Notes under the pieces: generated by a model
The model's input: the letters and a program-made list of their open reading frames with translations, nothing else
Database searches by the model: none
Told to the model about the DNA's origin: nothing
Program-made: the position numbers and the translations under genes
Shown: in pieces, positions 17,475-25,324 of the stretch
Layout of the letters: every line of letters begins with the position of its first letter
Numbering within the stretch: position 1 is the first letter of the stretch
Assembly (NCBI GenBank): GCA_039818165.1
Contig: JBCBUL010000002.1
Span: forward strand, 124,001-188,000
Length of the DNA: 64,000 nucleotides
DNA from: UBA5336 sp039818165
Lineage (GTDB): Bacteria; Pseudomonadota; Alphaproteobacteria; Caulobacterales; Hyphomonadaceae
Direction: 5' to 3'

Positions 17475-18509
17475 TCAAGCAAAAACGTCGGCCTGAGGAA
17501 CGGAGCCGCCGGGAGGCGGGCCGTGCTTGTTGGCCGTCGGTTGCGACTTCATCAAGCCGATCCAGAGCGTGATGGCAATCGTGGCCAGGAAGGACAATAC
17601 CCCCGTGACAATGACGATGTCTTCGACATAGGCGCCCGACGCGCCCATCATGCCGCCGATCACAGCGCCAACCACAATCATGGCGATCCTGAATCCACCA
17701 TAAATCCAGGCGCTCATGCCAAAATCGTGCAGACGCTTTCCATACAGGCAGATACTTGGATAAAGCAGCACCATTTCGATGACAAAGGCCACGGCGGGAA
17801 CAGTTGCTGTGGCCAGCCCCCCAACGAAAGCAATGCCAAAAAGGATCGCGAATCCAATCCAGAATGACTTCTGGCCGATTCGCCCCGTGGGTACGAACAT
17901 CACATTCGCGAAGTCAAAGCCCTCGGACGCTGGTTTACTGTTTCCCGACGGACCCGCTGCAGGCTGCGCAGACTGCTGGGCATTCGACTGGTTAAAACTG
18001 CTCGCTGTGGAGGACTGTTGCATGGATGGCGCGGCTTGCTGGGGCGATTCATAAAGCGCCTTGCGCAGGTCCTGTGCTTCTCGCGTGTCGCCTGTAGGCG
18101 CGGGCTCGGCAACAGCCGTATCGACGCCATGATGGCGCACGCGCCCAAGCACTTTCAGCCATTCCGCATCGTTTGGGTCACCATTCCACGTCGACAGGTC
18201 CGCCGTCTGAAGCCGCGAGAACCCAAGAGGCGGGCCTGACGCATCCAACTGCACCGGCACCAACGCCTTCATCCGTTTCCCAAATTCGGCTTCTTCCTTC
18301 ACCCAGTCGCTCTCGGCCGAACTTTCCGACCAGGCCACGATCACGCAGCGTGCCGACTTCAGCTCCCGCGCGATGATGCTGTCCCAGGTTTCGCCTGGTG
18401 GAATCTCAGGGTCCCAGAACACATCCATGCCCCGGCCCTCAAGGGCTTCGGCAATCAGGCGAACCCGGTCGCGGTCCTTCTGCGAGTAGGAGATGAAGAT
18501 ATCGGCCAT
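17475..18509 (-). CDS. TIR domain protein with C-terminal DUF805 membrane domain
   Basis: A 344-residue fusion. Residues 1-125 are a canonical bacterial TIR domain: MADIFISYSQKDRDRV, VFWDPEIPPGETW and the SDWVKEEAEF helix (67-76), which keeps the S-x-W and Glu72/Glu73 expected for an NAD-cleaving TIR. Residues 145-200 are a Gln/Ser/Pro-rich linker. Residues 203-320 resemble DUF805: FVPTGRIGQKSFWIGF, four membrane helices and the YGKRLHDFGMSAW motif. The design, a cytoplasmic TIR tethered to the membrane, recalls immune effectors but no partner sensor is adjacent. It sits inside the leucine-degradation gene group, 99 bases after the quinone-reductase-like gene. Function is unknown. Confidence 0.85.
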   Translation of the reverse strand: MADIFISYSQKDRDRVRLIAEALEGRGMDVFWDPEIPPGETWDSIIARELKSARCVIVAWSESSAESDWVKEEAEFGKRMKALVPVQLDASGPPLGFSRLQTADLSTWNGDPNDAEWLKVLGRVRHHGVDTAVAEPAPTGDTREAQDLRKALYESPQQAAPSMQQSSTASSFNQSNAQQSAQPAAGPSGNSKPASEGFDFANVMFVPTGRIGQKSFWIGFAILFGIAFVGGLATATVPAVAFVIEMVLLYPSICLYGKRLHDFGMSAWIYGGFRIAMIVVGAVIGGMMGASGAYVEDIVIVTGVLSFLATIAITLWIGLMKSQPTANKHGPPPGGSVPQADVFA

Positions 18510-18608
18510 GGCGCAACCCTCTAATCCCAGACAGTTAGCGTTAACGCGAAAGCTGCGTAGCGCCTAGGGATAAGCGATGAGATTACAGTCCCTTCATGTC
18601 ACCTGCGA

Positions 18609-19196
18609 TTAGTGAGCTTTTGCCCCAAGGTCGGCCATCTGTTTGAGGATTTTGGCACGATCATCGTCGGTCTTCGAACCAATTCCACCGATGATCGTGT
18701 GATTCACAGGGCTGAAGCCAGACAAACCGAGCAATGCCCGCTCGAGCGCCTTGACAGCCCCTGCATCCATTCCAAAGCGGTAGACCAGACTGGGCATGCC
18801 CATCGTCACGACAATATGGGCAGATTTCCCTTTCATGAGCTGGACCGGCCAACCGACTTCATCACCCTCCTGCACGATGAAAAAGTCCGCCCGCGCGGCT
18901 TGTTCAAAGAATGCCCTTGCTTTCGCCGGCATCGCCCCGATCCACAGTGGAAAAGCAATAAAAACATGGTCGGCGTCGGCGATCTTCGCCCGCTCCGAAA
19001 GAATGGGCTCGACCGGCGGCTCAGCAAATTCTTCAGCGGTCGTGAGCAGCGGGAAGTCCAAGGCGCCGATATTGATGCGGCTCACCGTGTGGCCCGCGCC
19101 GCGCGCGCCTGCCTCAGCGGCATCACAAATGGCGTGGATAAGCCGATCTGGTGAAGGGTCGGGATGGGCGTTGATAATACAGACGGTCTTGGACGT
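18609..19196 (-). CDS. NAD(P)H quinone reductase-like flavodoxin-fold protein, probable ACG start
   Basis: A Flavodoxin_2-family protein (NQO1/KefF type) that would use FMN or FAD to reduce quinones. Visible landmarks are CIINAHPDPSPDRLIHAI (N-terminal strand and flavin phosphate loop), ADHVFIAFPLWIGAMPAKARAFFEQ and the C-terminal GGIGSKTDD. The nearest standard start is a GTG at 19085, which would remove the flavin-binding N-terminus. Reading upstream in frame gives a complete N-terminus beginning at ACG (19196-19194) followed by SKTVCIINAHP. A perfect AAGGAG lies 7 bases before that ACG. I therefore extend the gene to 19196 (195 aa). A sequencing error turning ATG into ACG is the alternative. 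Confidence 0.8.
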   Translation of the reverse strand, partial: TSKTVCIINAHPDPSPDRLIHAICDAAEAGARGAGHTVSRINIGALDFPLLTTAEEFAEPPVEPILSERAKIADADHVFIAFPLWIGAMPAKARAFFEQAARADFFIVQEGDEVGWPVQLMKGKSAHIVVTMGMPSLVYRFGMDAGAVKALERALLGLSGFSPVNHTIIGGIGSKTDDDRAKILKQMADLGAKAH

Positions 19197-19265
19197 AGGG
19201 CTTCTCCTTCTGAAACTGATAGCTCCAAAAGTGGGAAACTCTGGGCGCCGCGCCTATGCGTAGGA

Positions 19266-20873
19266 TTACATACGAAACACCCCAAAACCGCGCTCCCCCA
19301 GCGGGGCGTTCAGCGTCGCGGAAAGGGCAAGACCGAGGACGCGGCGGGTGTCGCGCGGGGCGATGATGCCGTCATCCCACATGCGTGCCGTGGAGTAGTA
19401 CGGGTTGCCTTCCGCCTCATAGGACGCCCGGATCGGGTCCTTGAAGGCTTCCTCGTCTTCAACGCTCCAGTCCTCTCCGCGCCGCTCCATGCCGTCACGC
19501 TTGACCGTGGCCAGAACAGACGCGGCCTGCTCGCCACCCATGACGGAAGTGCGCGCATTCGGCCAGAGGAAGAGGAAGCGCGGGGAATAGGCCCGCCCGC
19601 ACATGCCGTAATTACCGGCCCCGAAACTACCACCGGTGACCAGCGTGAGCTTCGGCACCGACGCCGTGGCGACCGCTGTCACCATCTTCGCCCCGTCCTT
19701 GGCGATGCCGCCCGCTTCGTATTTCGAACCAACCATGAAGCCGGTGATGTTCTGCAGGAACAGCAGCGGAATGCGGCGCTGGTCGGCCAGCTCGATGAAA
19801 TGTGCGGCTTTCTGGGCGCTCTCGCTGAACAGGATGCCATTATTGGCGAGGATCGCGATGGGCATGCCATAAAGATGGGCAAAGCCGCAGACCAGCGTGT
19901 CGCCATAGAGCTTCTTGAATTCGTGGAAATCCGAGCCGTCCACAATCCGAGCGATCACTTCGCGCGCATCGTAGGGCTCGCGCACATCCTGAGGAACCAA
20001 GCCGTGCAGCTCGTCCGGGCTATAGAGCGGCTCCAGCGGCTCGGCGAGGCCGACCGTACTTGGCTTAGGCTGGTTGAGCGTCGCCACGATGGAGCGGACA
20101 ATCGCCAGCGCATGGTCATCGGAGACGGCATAGTGGTCAGCCACGCCGGACTGGCGGGCGTGGACATCGGCCCCGCCCAGGTCTTCGGCTGAAATCACCT
20201 CCCCCGTCGCCGCCTTCACCAGTGGTGGGCCGCCGAGAAAGATCGTGCCCTGTTTGCGCACGATCACGGTCTCATCGCTCATCGCCGGCACATATGCCCC
20301 GCCTGCCGTGCAAGAGCCCATGACGGCTGCGATCTGGGGGATGCCCTTCGCGCTCATATTGGCCTGATTGTAGAAGATGCGCCCGAAATGCTCCCGGTCC
20401 GGGAAAATGTCGGACTGGAGCGGCAGGTTCGCGCCGCCGCTATCGACCAGATAGATGCACGGCAGATGGTTCTGTTCAGCAATCTCCTGGGCGCGCAGGT
20501 GCTTTTTTACGGTGACCGGGTAATAGGTCCCGCCCTTGACCGTCGCATCATTGCAGACGATCACGCATTCACGCCCCTCAACTGTGCCCACACCGGTAAT
20601 GATGCCTGCGCCAGGCGCTTCGTCGTTATACATGCCGTTGGCAGCCAGCGCGCCGATCTCCAGAAACGCAGTGCCGGGGTCCAGCAATCGCTCCACGCGC
20701 TCACGCGGCAGAAGTTTCCCACGCGCAGTGTGGCGCTCTCGAGACCGCTCGGGCCCGCCCAAGGCAATATCAGCCGTCCTCGCCTCCAAATCTGCAACGA
20801 GCCCGTCCATTGCCGCCGCATTTGCAGCGAATTTGGAGGATGCGAGATCAAGTTGGCTTTTCAGAACGGGCAT
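19266..20873 (-). CDS. mccB: Methylcrotonoyl-CoA carboxylase, carboxyltransferase beta subunit
   Basis: A 535-residue carboxyltransferase, the usual size for MccB. Conserved blocks are RGKLLPRERVERLLDPGTAFLEIG, KGGTYYPVTVKKHLRAQEIA, YLVDSGGANLPLQ and the second-half CoA/biotin site FLQNITGFMVGSKYEAGGIAKDGAKMV. These residues, particularly the NLPLQ and GFMVG(S)xYE stretches, favour methylcrotonyl-CoA over propionyl-CoA as substrate. It transfers the carboxyl group carried by MccA. It is the first of the minus-strand leucine-degradation genes in the window. Its start faces xseA across 119 bases. Confidence 0.92.
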   Translation of the reverse strand: MPVLKSQLDLASSKFAANAAAMDGLVADLEARTADIALGGPERSRERHTARGKLLPRERVERLLDPGTAFLEIGALAANGMYNDEAPGAGIITGVGTVEGRECVIVCNDATVKGGTYYPVTVKKHLRAQEIAEQNHLPCIYLVDSGGANLPLQSDIFPDREHFGRIFYNQANMSAKGIPQIAAVMGSCTAGGAYVPAMSDETVIVRKQGTIFLGGPPLVKAATGEVISAEDLGGADVHARQSGVADHYAVSDDHALAIVRSIVATLNQPKPSTVGLAEPLEPLYSPDELHGLVPQDVREPYDAREVIARIVDGSDFHEFKKLYGDTLVCGFAHLYGMPIAILANNGILFSESAQKAAHFIELADQRRIPLLFLQNITGFMVGSKYEAGGIAKDGAKMVTAVATASVPKLTLVTGGSFGAGNYGMCGRAYSPRFLFLWPNARTSVMGGEQAASVLATVKRDGMERRGEDWSVEDEEAFKDPIRASYEAEGNPYYSTARMWDDGIIAPRDTRRVLGLALSATLNAPLGERGFGVFRM

Positions 20874-20992
20874 GGGACCTGGAACTCTTGGTGGCGAGCT
20901 GTCGTGTTAACGTCGCCCGTCGCGATTGTCGAACGTACGGTTTGCGCACCGTGATGGATGCGCGCGGGGCAATCGCGCCCTATACTGTGGCC

Positions 20993-22552
20993 ATGGCTGA
21001 TTCAGCGACCACAAACGCGCCCGAACTGACGGTGTCGGAGTTAGCTTCAAACCTGAAGCGAACCATTGAAACGAGTTTTGACCGGGTGCGGGTTCGCGGC
21101 GAACTGGGCCGCGTGACCATAGCCCGTTCGGGCCACCTCTATGCCGACATCAAGGATGAGAAGGCCGTTCTGAATACAGTGATGTGGAAGGGCCAGGTCA
21201 ACGCCCTGCCCTTTCGACCAGAGGAAGGCCTCGAGGTCGTCGCGGAAGGCAAATTGTCGATTTATGCGGGCCGTTCCAACTACCAGCTCATTGCCTCTTC
21301 CATGCGTCCTGCTGGGGCCGGGGCTCTCATGGCGCTGTTGGAAGAACGCAAGAAAAAGTTGGCGGCGGAAGGCCTGTTCGATCCAGCCCACAAGAAACCC
21401 CTGCCGAGACTGCCCAAGACCATTGGCGTAGTCACATCCCCTACAGGCGCAGTGATCCGAGACATTCTCCATCGCATTCGGGAGCGATTTCCCGCGCGCG
21501 TGATTCTCTGGCCAGCGCTGGTTCAGGGGGACCTGGCAGCAAGCCAGATCGAGGCGGGAATCAGAGGCTTCAACGCCATGACGGGCGAGGCCCGACCCGA
21601 TGTGCTGATCGTCGGACGTGGCGGCGGTTCGATCGAAGACCTCTGGCCGTTCAACGAGGAAGCCGTCGTTCGGGCAGCCTTTGAGAGCGCGATCCCGCTT
21701 ATATCCGCCGTTGGCCACGAGACAGACACGACGCTGATCGACTTTGTGTCCGATGCCCGCGCGCCAACCCCAACGGGCGCAGCTGAAATCGCCGTCCCGG
21801 TACGCTCTGAACTCTTGCTGCAGAATGAGGAATTCGGCAGCCGGCTAAAGCGCGCTTTGGCCCAAAGGGTCCGGCAAAGGCGCGAACGCCTGCGCGGCTC
21901 TAGGTTGCCGCGGCTTGAAACGCTGGTCGAGCGCCCACGCCAACGGCTCGATTATGCCAGCGCAAGTTTGCACCGTGCCACGGCCACCTTGCTGGACCGT
22001 TTGCGCGGACGGCTCGATCGCGCGGGCCTGGCGCTGCCCTCCCCCATGGCGCTGGTTCAGGCTTCGAAGCAGCGGCTGGCCCTGACCAGTTCTGCTCTTG
22101 CGAACGGGTTGAGACGTACCACACAGGTGAAGCGGCTGGCTTTGTCCCAAGCGTCAGGCGGACTTCGACCGACACCTTTGCAGCGTGAGACGAGCCGGGC
22201 CCGAAAAGCGCTCATCGACGTGGCAAGCCGCGCAAGGCCCGCGCTTGCCCGGAGCCTGGAGGCGAGAACGGCACGCCTCGCGGCCAGCGCGAAGCTGTTG
22301 GATGCGCTTTCCTACCAATCCGTGCTGGAACGTGGCTTTGCGCTCGTCCGCGCGGCGGACGGTTCAGTCGTGCGATCTGCAGAACGCGCGAGCCAGGCTG
22401 AACGGCTCGAACTGACCTTTGCGGATGGAAGTGTTGCAGCATCACCGTCTGGAACGACCACCAAACCTGCCAAGAAGCCAGTGCGAAAAAAACCAGCTGG
22501 TAAAGCAGCACCCAAAAAGGCGGAACCGGAAGATCAGGGCAACCTGTTCTAA
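20993..22552 (+). CDS. xseA: Exodeoxyribonuclease VII large subunit
   Basis: Large subunit of the single-strand-specific exonuclease VII. The N-terminal OB fold is LTVSELASNLKRTIETSFDRVRVRGELGR. The catalytic domain holds KTIGVVTSPTGAVIRDILHRIRERFP, DVLIVGRGGGSIEDLWPFNEE and SAVGHETDTTLIDFVSDARAPTPTGAAE. A long coiled coil follows. I chose the ATG at 20993 (519 aa), where the usual N-terminus starts; earlier ATGs give unlike residues and none has a clear ribosome site. The C-terminus is a lysine-rich tail (KPAKKPVRKKPAGKAAPKK) ending in EPEDQGNLF, whose last five residues resemble a sliding-clamp-binding peptide. The small subunit xseB is not in the window. Confidence 0.95.
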   Translation: MADSATTNAPELTVSELASNLKRTIETSFDRVRVRGELGRVTIARSGHLYADIKDEKAVLNTVMWKGQVNALPFRPEEGLEVVAEGKLSIYAGRSNYQLIASSMRPAGAGALMALLEERKKKLAAEGLFDPAHKKPLPRLPKTIGVVTSPTGAVIRDILHRIRERFPARVILWPALVQGDLAASQIEAGIRGFNAMTGEARPDVLIVGRGGGSIEDLWPFNEEAVVRAAFESAIPLISAVGHETDTTLIDFVSDARAPTPTGAAEIAVPVRSELLLQNEEFGSRLKRALAQRVRQRRERLRGSRLPRLETLVERPRQRLDYASASLHRATATLLDRLRGRLDRAGLALPSPMALVQASKQRLALTSSALANGLRRTTQVKRLALSQASGGLRPTPLQRETSRARKALIDVASRARPALARSLEARTARLAASAKLLDALSYQSVLERGFALVRAADGSVVRSAERASQAERLELTFADGSVAASPSGTTTKPAKKPVRKKPAGKAAPKKAEPEDQGNLF

Positions 22553-22564
22553 GCGCGGCTCGGT

Positions 22565-23041
22565 CTAAACGGGTTTGACAATCACGACCGTAGAGCGTGA
22601 CCCATCGACAGCGATCGATTGACCATTGCTGATATCGCTGCCGTCTGCGCTTTCAGCAGACCATTCGGTGTCGCCAATGCGAACGCGTCCACGGCCCGCC
22701 ACAAAATCCGCCACCGCAGTGCCGCGCGCCCCTAGCATGCGCTCCATACGCTTGTTCAACGCAGGCTCGCCGGGCCCGCCGGTTCGCAATCCCTTCAGTA
22801 CCGTACGCCCGAGCACGATCAGCACAATCGATGTCAGGAAGAACACCGCAAGCTGGGCAGTCCAGCCACCGAGCATACCCGGAGCGAACGCGGTCCATGT
22901 CGCTGTCACCAGAGCTGCAACCGCGATGAGCAACAGATCAAATGTGCCGAGCATCATTTCAATACCGAAGAGGATGGCTGCGATCGCCAGCCAATGCCAG
23001 ATCGTGACCGGCCAGAGGAAGTCGTAGAGCGCCTGTTCCAT
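22565..23041 (-). CDS. NfeD family membrane protein
   Basis: A 158-residue protein of the short NfeD type. Three membrane helices occupy residues 12-85. A C-terminal OB-fold follows, with the typical GRGRVRIGDTEWSAES(A)DGSDISNGQSIAVDG pattern. It lies 12 bases downstream of the SPFH gene. NfeD/SPFH pairs are common and are thought to act together in membrane-domain organisation or quality control. Confidence 0.9.
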   Translation of the reverse strand: MEQALYDFLWPVTIWHWLAIAAILFGIEMMLGTFDLLLIAVAALVTATWTAFAPGMLGGWTAQLAVFFLTSIVLIVLGRTVLKGLRTGGPGEPALNKRMERMLGARGTAVADFVAGRGRVRIGDTEWSAESADGSDISNGQSIAVDGSRSTVVIVKPV

Positions 23042-23053
23042 TTGCTGCCCCCC

Positions 23054-24025
23054 TTAGCTGCCGCCCGGTGTGGACGGCGTGCGAGGCGGCGCGTCCGCCT
23101 GTTTGGCCGCGGCCGCGTCGGTCAAGCTGCGAACGCCTTCAATCGCCCCGACCAATGACGAAAACTCAGCAGGAACGATGACGGTCTTTTGCTGCGGGGA
23201 CTCCGCGAGCTTGGCGAAGGCGCTGACATAGGCCTGACCCAGGAAGTAATTGATCGCGTTGACATCGCCCTTCGCAATAGCCTGACTGACCATGGCGGTG
23301 GCTTTCGCTTCGGCTTCAGCTTCCCGCTCGCGCGCTTCAGCATCCCGGAAGGCGGCTTCCCGGCGCCCCTCGGCTTCAAGGATCTGTGCCTGTTTCTGTC
23401 CTTCGGCCTTGAGGATGGCGGACTGCTTCTCTCCCTCCGCTGTCAGGATTTCCGCGCGCTTCAAACGCTCCGCTTTCATTTGGCGCGCCATGGCCTCTGT
23501 AATGTCGGCCGGCGGCGTCAGGTCAGCGATTTCAATACGTGTGACTTTTACGCCCCAGGGGTTCGTGGCAGCATCCACAACCGACAGCAGGCGCGCATTG
23601 ATCTCGTCCCTGTTGGAGAGCACCTGGTCCAGGTCCATCGAACCAACCACCGTTCGAATATTCGTCAGGGCGAGATTGGTGATCGCGTTGCCGATGTCGT
23701 TCACCTCGTAAGAGGCAGCCACGGGATCGATGACCTGCGTAAACACAACCGCGTCGCAAGACACCATCGCATTGTCCCGGGTAATCACTTCCTGGGTGGG
23801 AACATCCAGCACCGACTCCATCATGTTCATCTTGCGACCCACACGGTCCATGATGGGAATGATTGTGTGCATGCCTGGCTGGAGCGTGCGCGTATAGCGG
23901 CCAAACCGCTCAACCGTGTAGTTGAAGCCCTGTGGGACGAACTTGAAAGCGTTCACCAGTGCAACAATGGCAACAACCAACAGGACGATAAATACGATAA
24001 CCGGATCCAAAGCTGACCCTCCCAA
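23054..24025 (-). CDS. qmcA: SPFH/Band 7 domain (stomatin-like) protein
   Basis: A 323-residue membrane-anchored stomatin homologue. An N-terminal helix (VIVFIVLLVVAIVALVNAF) precedes FVPQGFNYTVERFGRYTRTLQPGMH and VLDVPTQEVITRDNAMVSCDAVVF, the hallmark of the paraslipin/QmcA group. NIRTVVGSMDLDQVLSNRDEIN and GVKVTRIEIADLTPP follow. The C-terminal half is a long Ala/Glu/Lys/Gln coiled coil (ILTAEGEKQSAILKAEGQKQ). Such proteins form large ring or cage assemblies at the membrane. The symbol is by resemblance only. It is cotranscribed with the NfeD gene. Confidence 0.9.
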   Translation of the reverse strand: MGGSALDPVIVFIVLLVVAIVALVNAFKFVPQGFNYTVERFGRYTRTLQPGMHTIIPIMDRVGRKMNMMESVLDVPTQEVITRDNAMVSCDAVVFTQVIDPVAASYEVNDIGNAITNLALTNIRTVVGSMDLDQVLSNRDEINARLLSVVDAATNPWGVKVTRIEIADLTPPADITEAMARQMKAERLKRAEILTAEGEKQSAILKAEGQKQAQILEAEGRREAAFRDAEAREREAEAEAKATAMVSQAIAKGDVNAINYFLGQAYVSAFAKLAESPQQKTVIVPAEFSSLVGAIEGVRSLTDAAAAKQADAPPRTPSTPGGS

Positions 24026-24071
24026 GTCAAAACTGTTTCCTCTCAGATGGGGAGAGTCTTCTCGCTTATCA

Positions 24072-24104
24072 ATAAAAACGGCCCGCCGCGCCTGGCAGGG
24101 CCGT
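24072..24104 (-). terminator. Intrinsic terminator after the peroxiredoxin gene
   Basis: On the minus strand ACGGCCC (from 24104) pairs with GGGCCGT (to 24078) around a 13-base loop region, followed directly by TTTTTATT. It lies 28 bases beyond the peroxiredoxin stop and isolates that gene from the SPFH/NfeD unit. Confidence 0.75.
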
Positions 24105-24132
24105 ATTCGTATTCCTGAAAAGTTTGAGAGAC

Positions 24133-24615
24133 TTAGAGCTGTGCCAACATGTAATCAGCGCTTGAAACCTCAAAGCCTGGACCCGCTTCCACGTTCAACG
24201 CGTCAACTTTGCCGTCTTTGACGACCATGGAATAGCGCCGGGACCGCTGGCCCATTCCAAAGCCGCTCGCATCCATACCGAGTCCGAGCGCTTCAGCAAA
24301 CGCACCATTCCAATCGGCAAGCATCCGCACCTTTCCGCTTGCCCCGGCGCTCTCGCCCCAAGCGCCCATGACGAAAACATCGTTCACGGATGTGCAGACA
24401 ATCTCATCAACGCCCTTTCCAACCAGAGCGCTGGCTTGCTCAACAAAGCCGGGAAGATGCTTTGCCGAACAGGTTGGCGTGAACGCGCCGGGTACGGCAA
24501 ACAGCGCCACGGTTTTACCCGCAAACACTTCGGCCGTTGTCCTCGGCTGCGGCCCGTCCGCGGTCATTTCCATGAATGTTGCTTCGGGCAGAGCATCGCC
24601 GACTTTGATGGACAT
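24133..24615 (-). CDS. Peroxiredoxin, Prx5/atypical type
   Basis: A 160-residue thiol peroxidase. The active-site segment AVPGAFTPTCSAKHLPGF carries the peroxidatic cysteine in the PxxxTxxC motif. ALPEATFMEMTADGPQ at the start and the end GFEVSSADYMLAQL are typical of AHP/TSA Prx5 enzymes, which reduce peroxides using glutathione/glutaredoxin or thioredoxin. The start at 24615 is supported by AAGGAG eight bases upstream; the longer frame to 24801 lacks a ribosome site. A second cysteine occurs in DEIVCTSVND. A terminator follows it. Confidence 0.93.
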   Translation of the reverse strand: MSIKVGDALPEATFMEMTADGPQPRTTAEVFAGKTVALFAVPGAFTPTCSAKHLPGFVEQASALVGKGVDEIVCTSVNDVFVMGAWGESAGASGKVRMLADWNGAFAEALGLGMDASGFGMGQRSRRYSMVVKDGKVDALNVEAGPGFEVSSADYMLAQL

Positions 24616-24758
24616 GTGGAATCTCCTTGCTTGCATTGGAGTTGGGTCTATTGCCTCGCAAATGGGGCGTGCCCCGATGCGATCAACCGATTTGTTCAAA
24701 CAGGCTTGCATTGCGCCCTGCTTTCGAACAGCGTGGTGGGGTGGGAGGTGCGACCGCC

Positions 24759-25319
24759 ATGGCAGAGAACCTGACCGGAAGACTCTTGATCGCAATGCCA
24801 AGCATTGGCGATTCCCGGTTCAAACGATCGGTAATCCTCGTGTGTGCCCATAGCGATGAATACGCCATGGGTCTGGTGCTGAACAAGCCCATGGATGGCC
24901 TGATCTTGCCGGATTTGCTCGACCAACTCGATATTGAGTCAAGCATCGAACTGCCTCAGCGGGCCGTGCTTGACGGGGGGCCGGTGGGCAATGACCGTGG
25001 CTTTGTTCTCCACAGCGGGGACTACCAGTGCGATGGAGCAACCCTTGATGTCGGTGATGATGTCTGCCTGACGGCAACGCGCGATGTACTCCACGCCATC
25101 GCATCGGAAGACGCGCCGCGCGCGTCAACGCTGGCGTTAGGGTATTCCGGGTGGGGGCCTGGCCAACTCGAAATGGAATTGCAGGAGAATGCGTGGTTGA
25201 TCGGGCGCCCCGACCCGAACATTCTTTTCGGTGAGGACCATGATACGAAATGGACCCACGCCCTGGACCTGATAGGTGTGCCCTCAGGAAGGCTTCAATC
25301 GGCGCCCGGCAGAGCCTGA
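24759..25319 (+). CDS. yqgE: YqgE/AlgH family protein
   Basis: A 186-residue protein of the DUF179 family. It shows LTGRLLIAMPSIGDSRFKRSVILVCAHSDEYAMGLVLNKPM at the N-terminus, VLDGGPVGNDRGFVLHS in the middle, and ALGYSGWGPGQLEMELQENAWL near the end. The family is widespread and uncharacterised at the biochemical level. The ATG at 24759 is set by GGGAGG nine bases upstream. It is divergent from the peroxiredoxin gene. Confidence 0.93.
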   Translation: MAENLTGRLLIAMPSIGDSRFKRSVILVCAHSDEYAMGLVLNKPMDGLILPDLLDQLDIESSIELPQRAVLDGGPVGNDRGFVLHSGDYQCDGATLDVGDDVCLTATRDVLHAIASEDAPRASTLALGYSGWGPGQLEMELQENAWLIGRPDPNILFGEDHDTKWTHALDLIGVPSGRLQSAPGRA

Positions 25320-25324
25320 TATCG

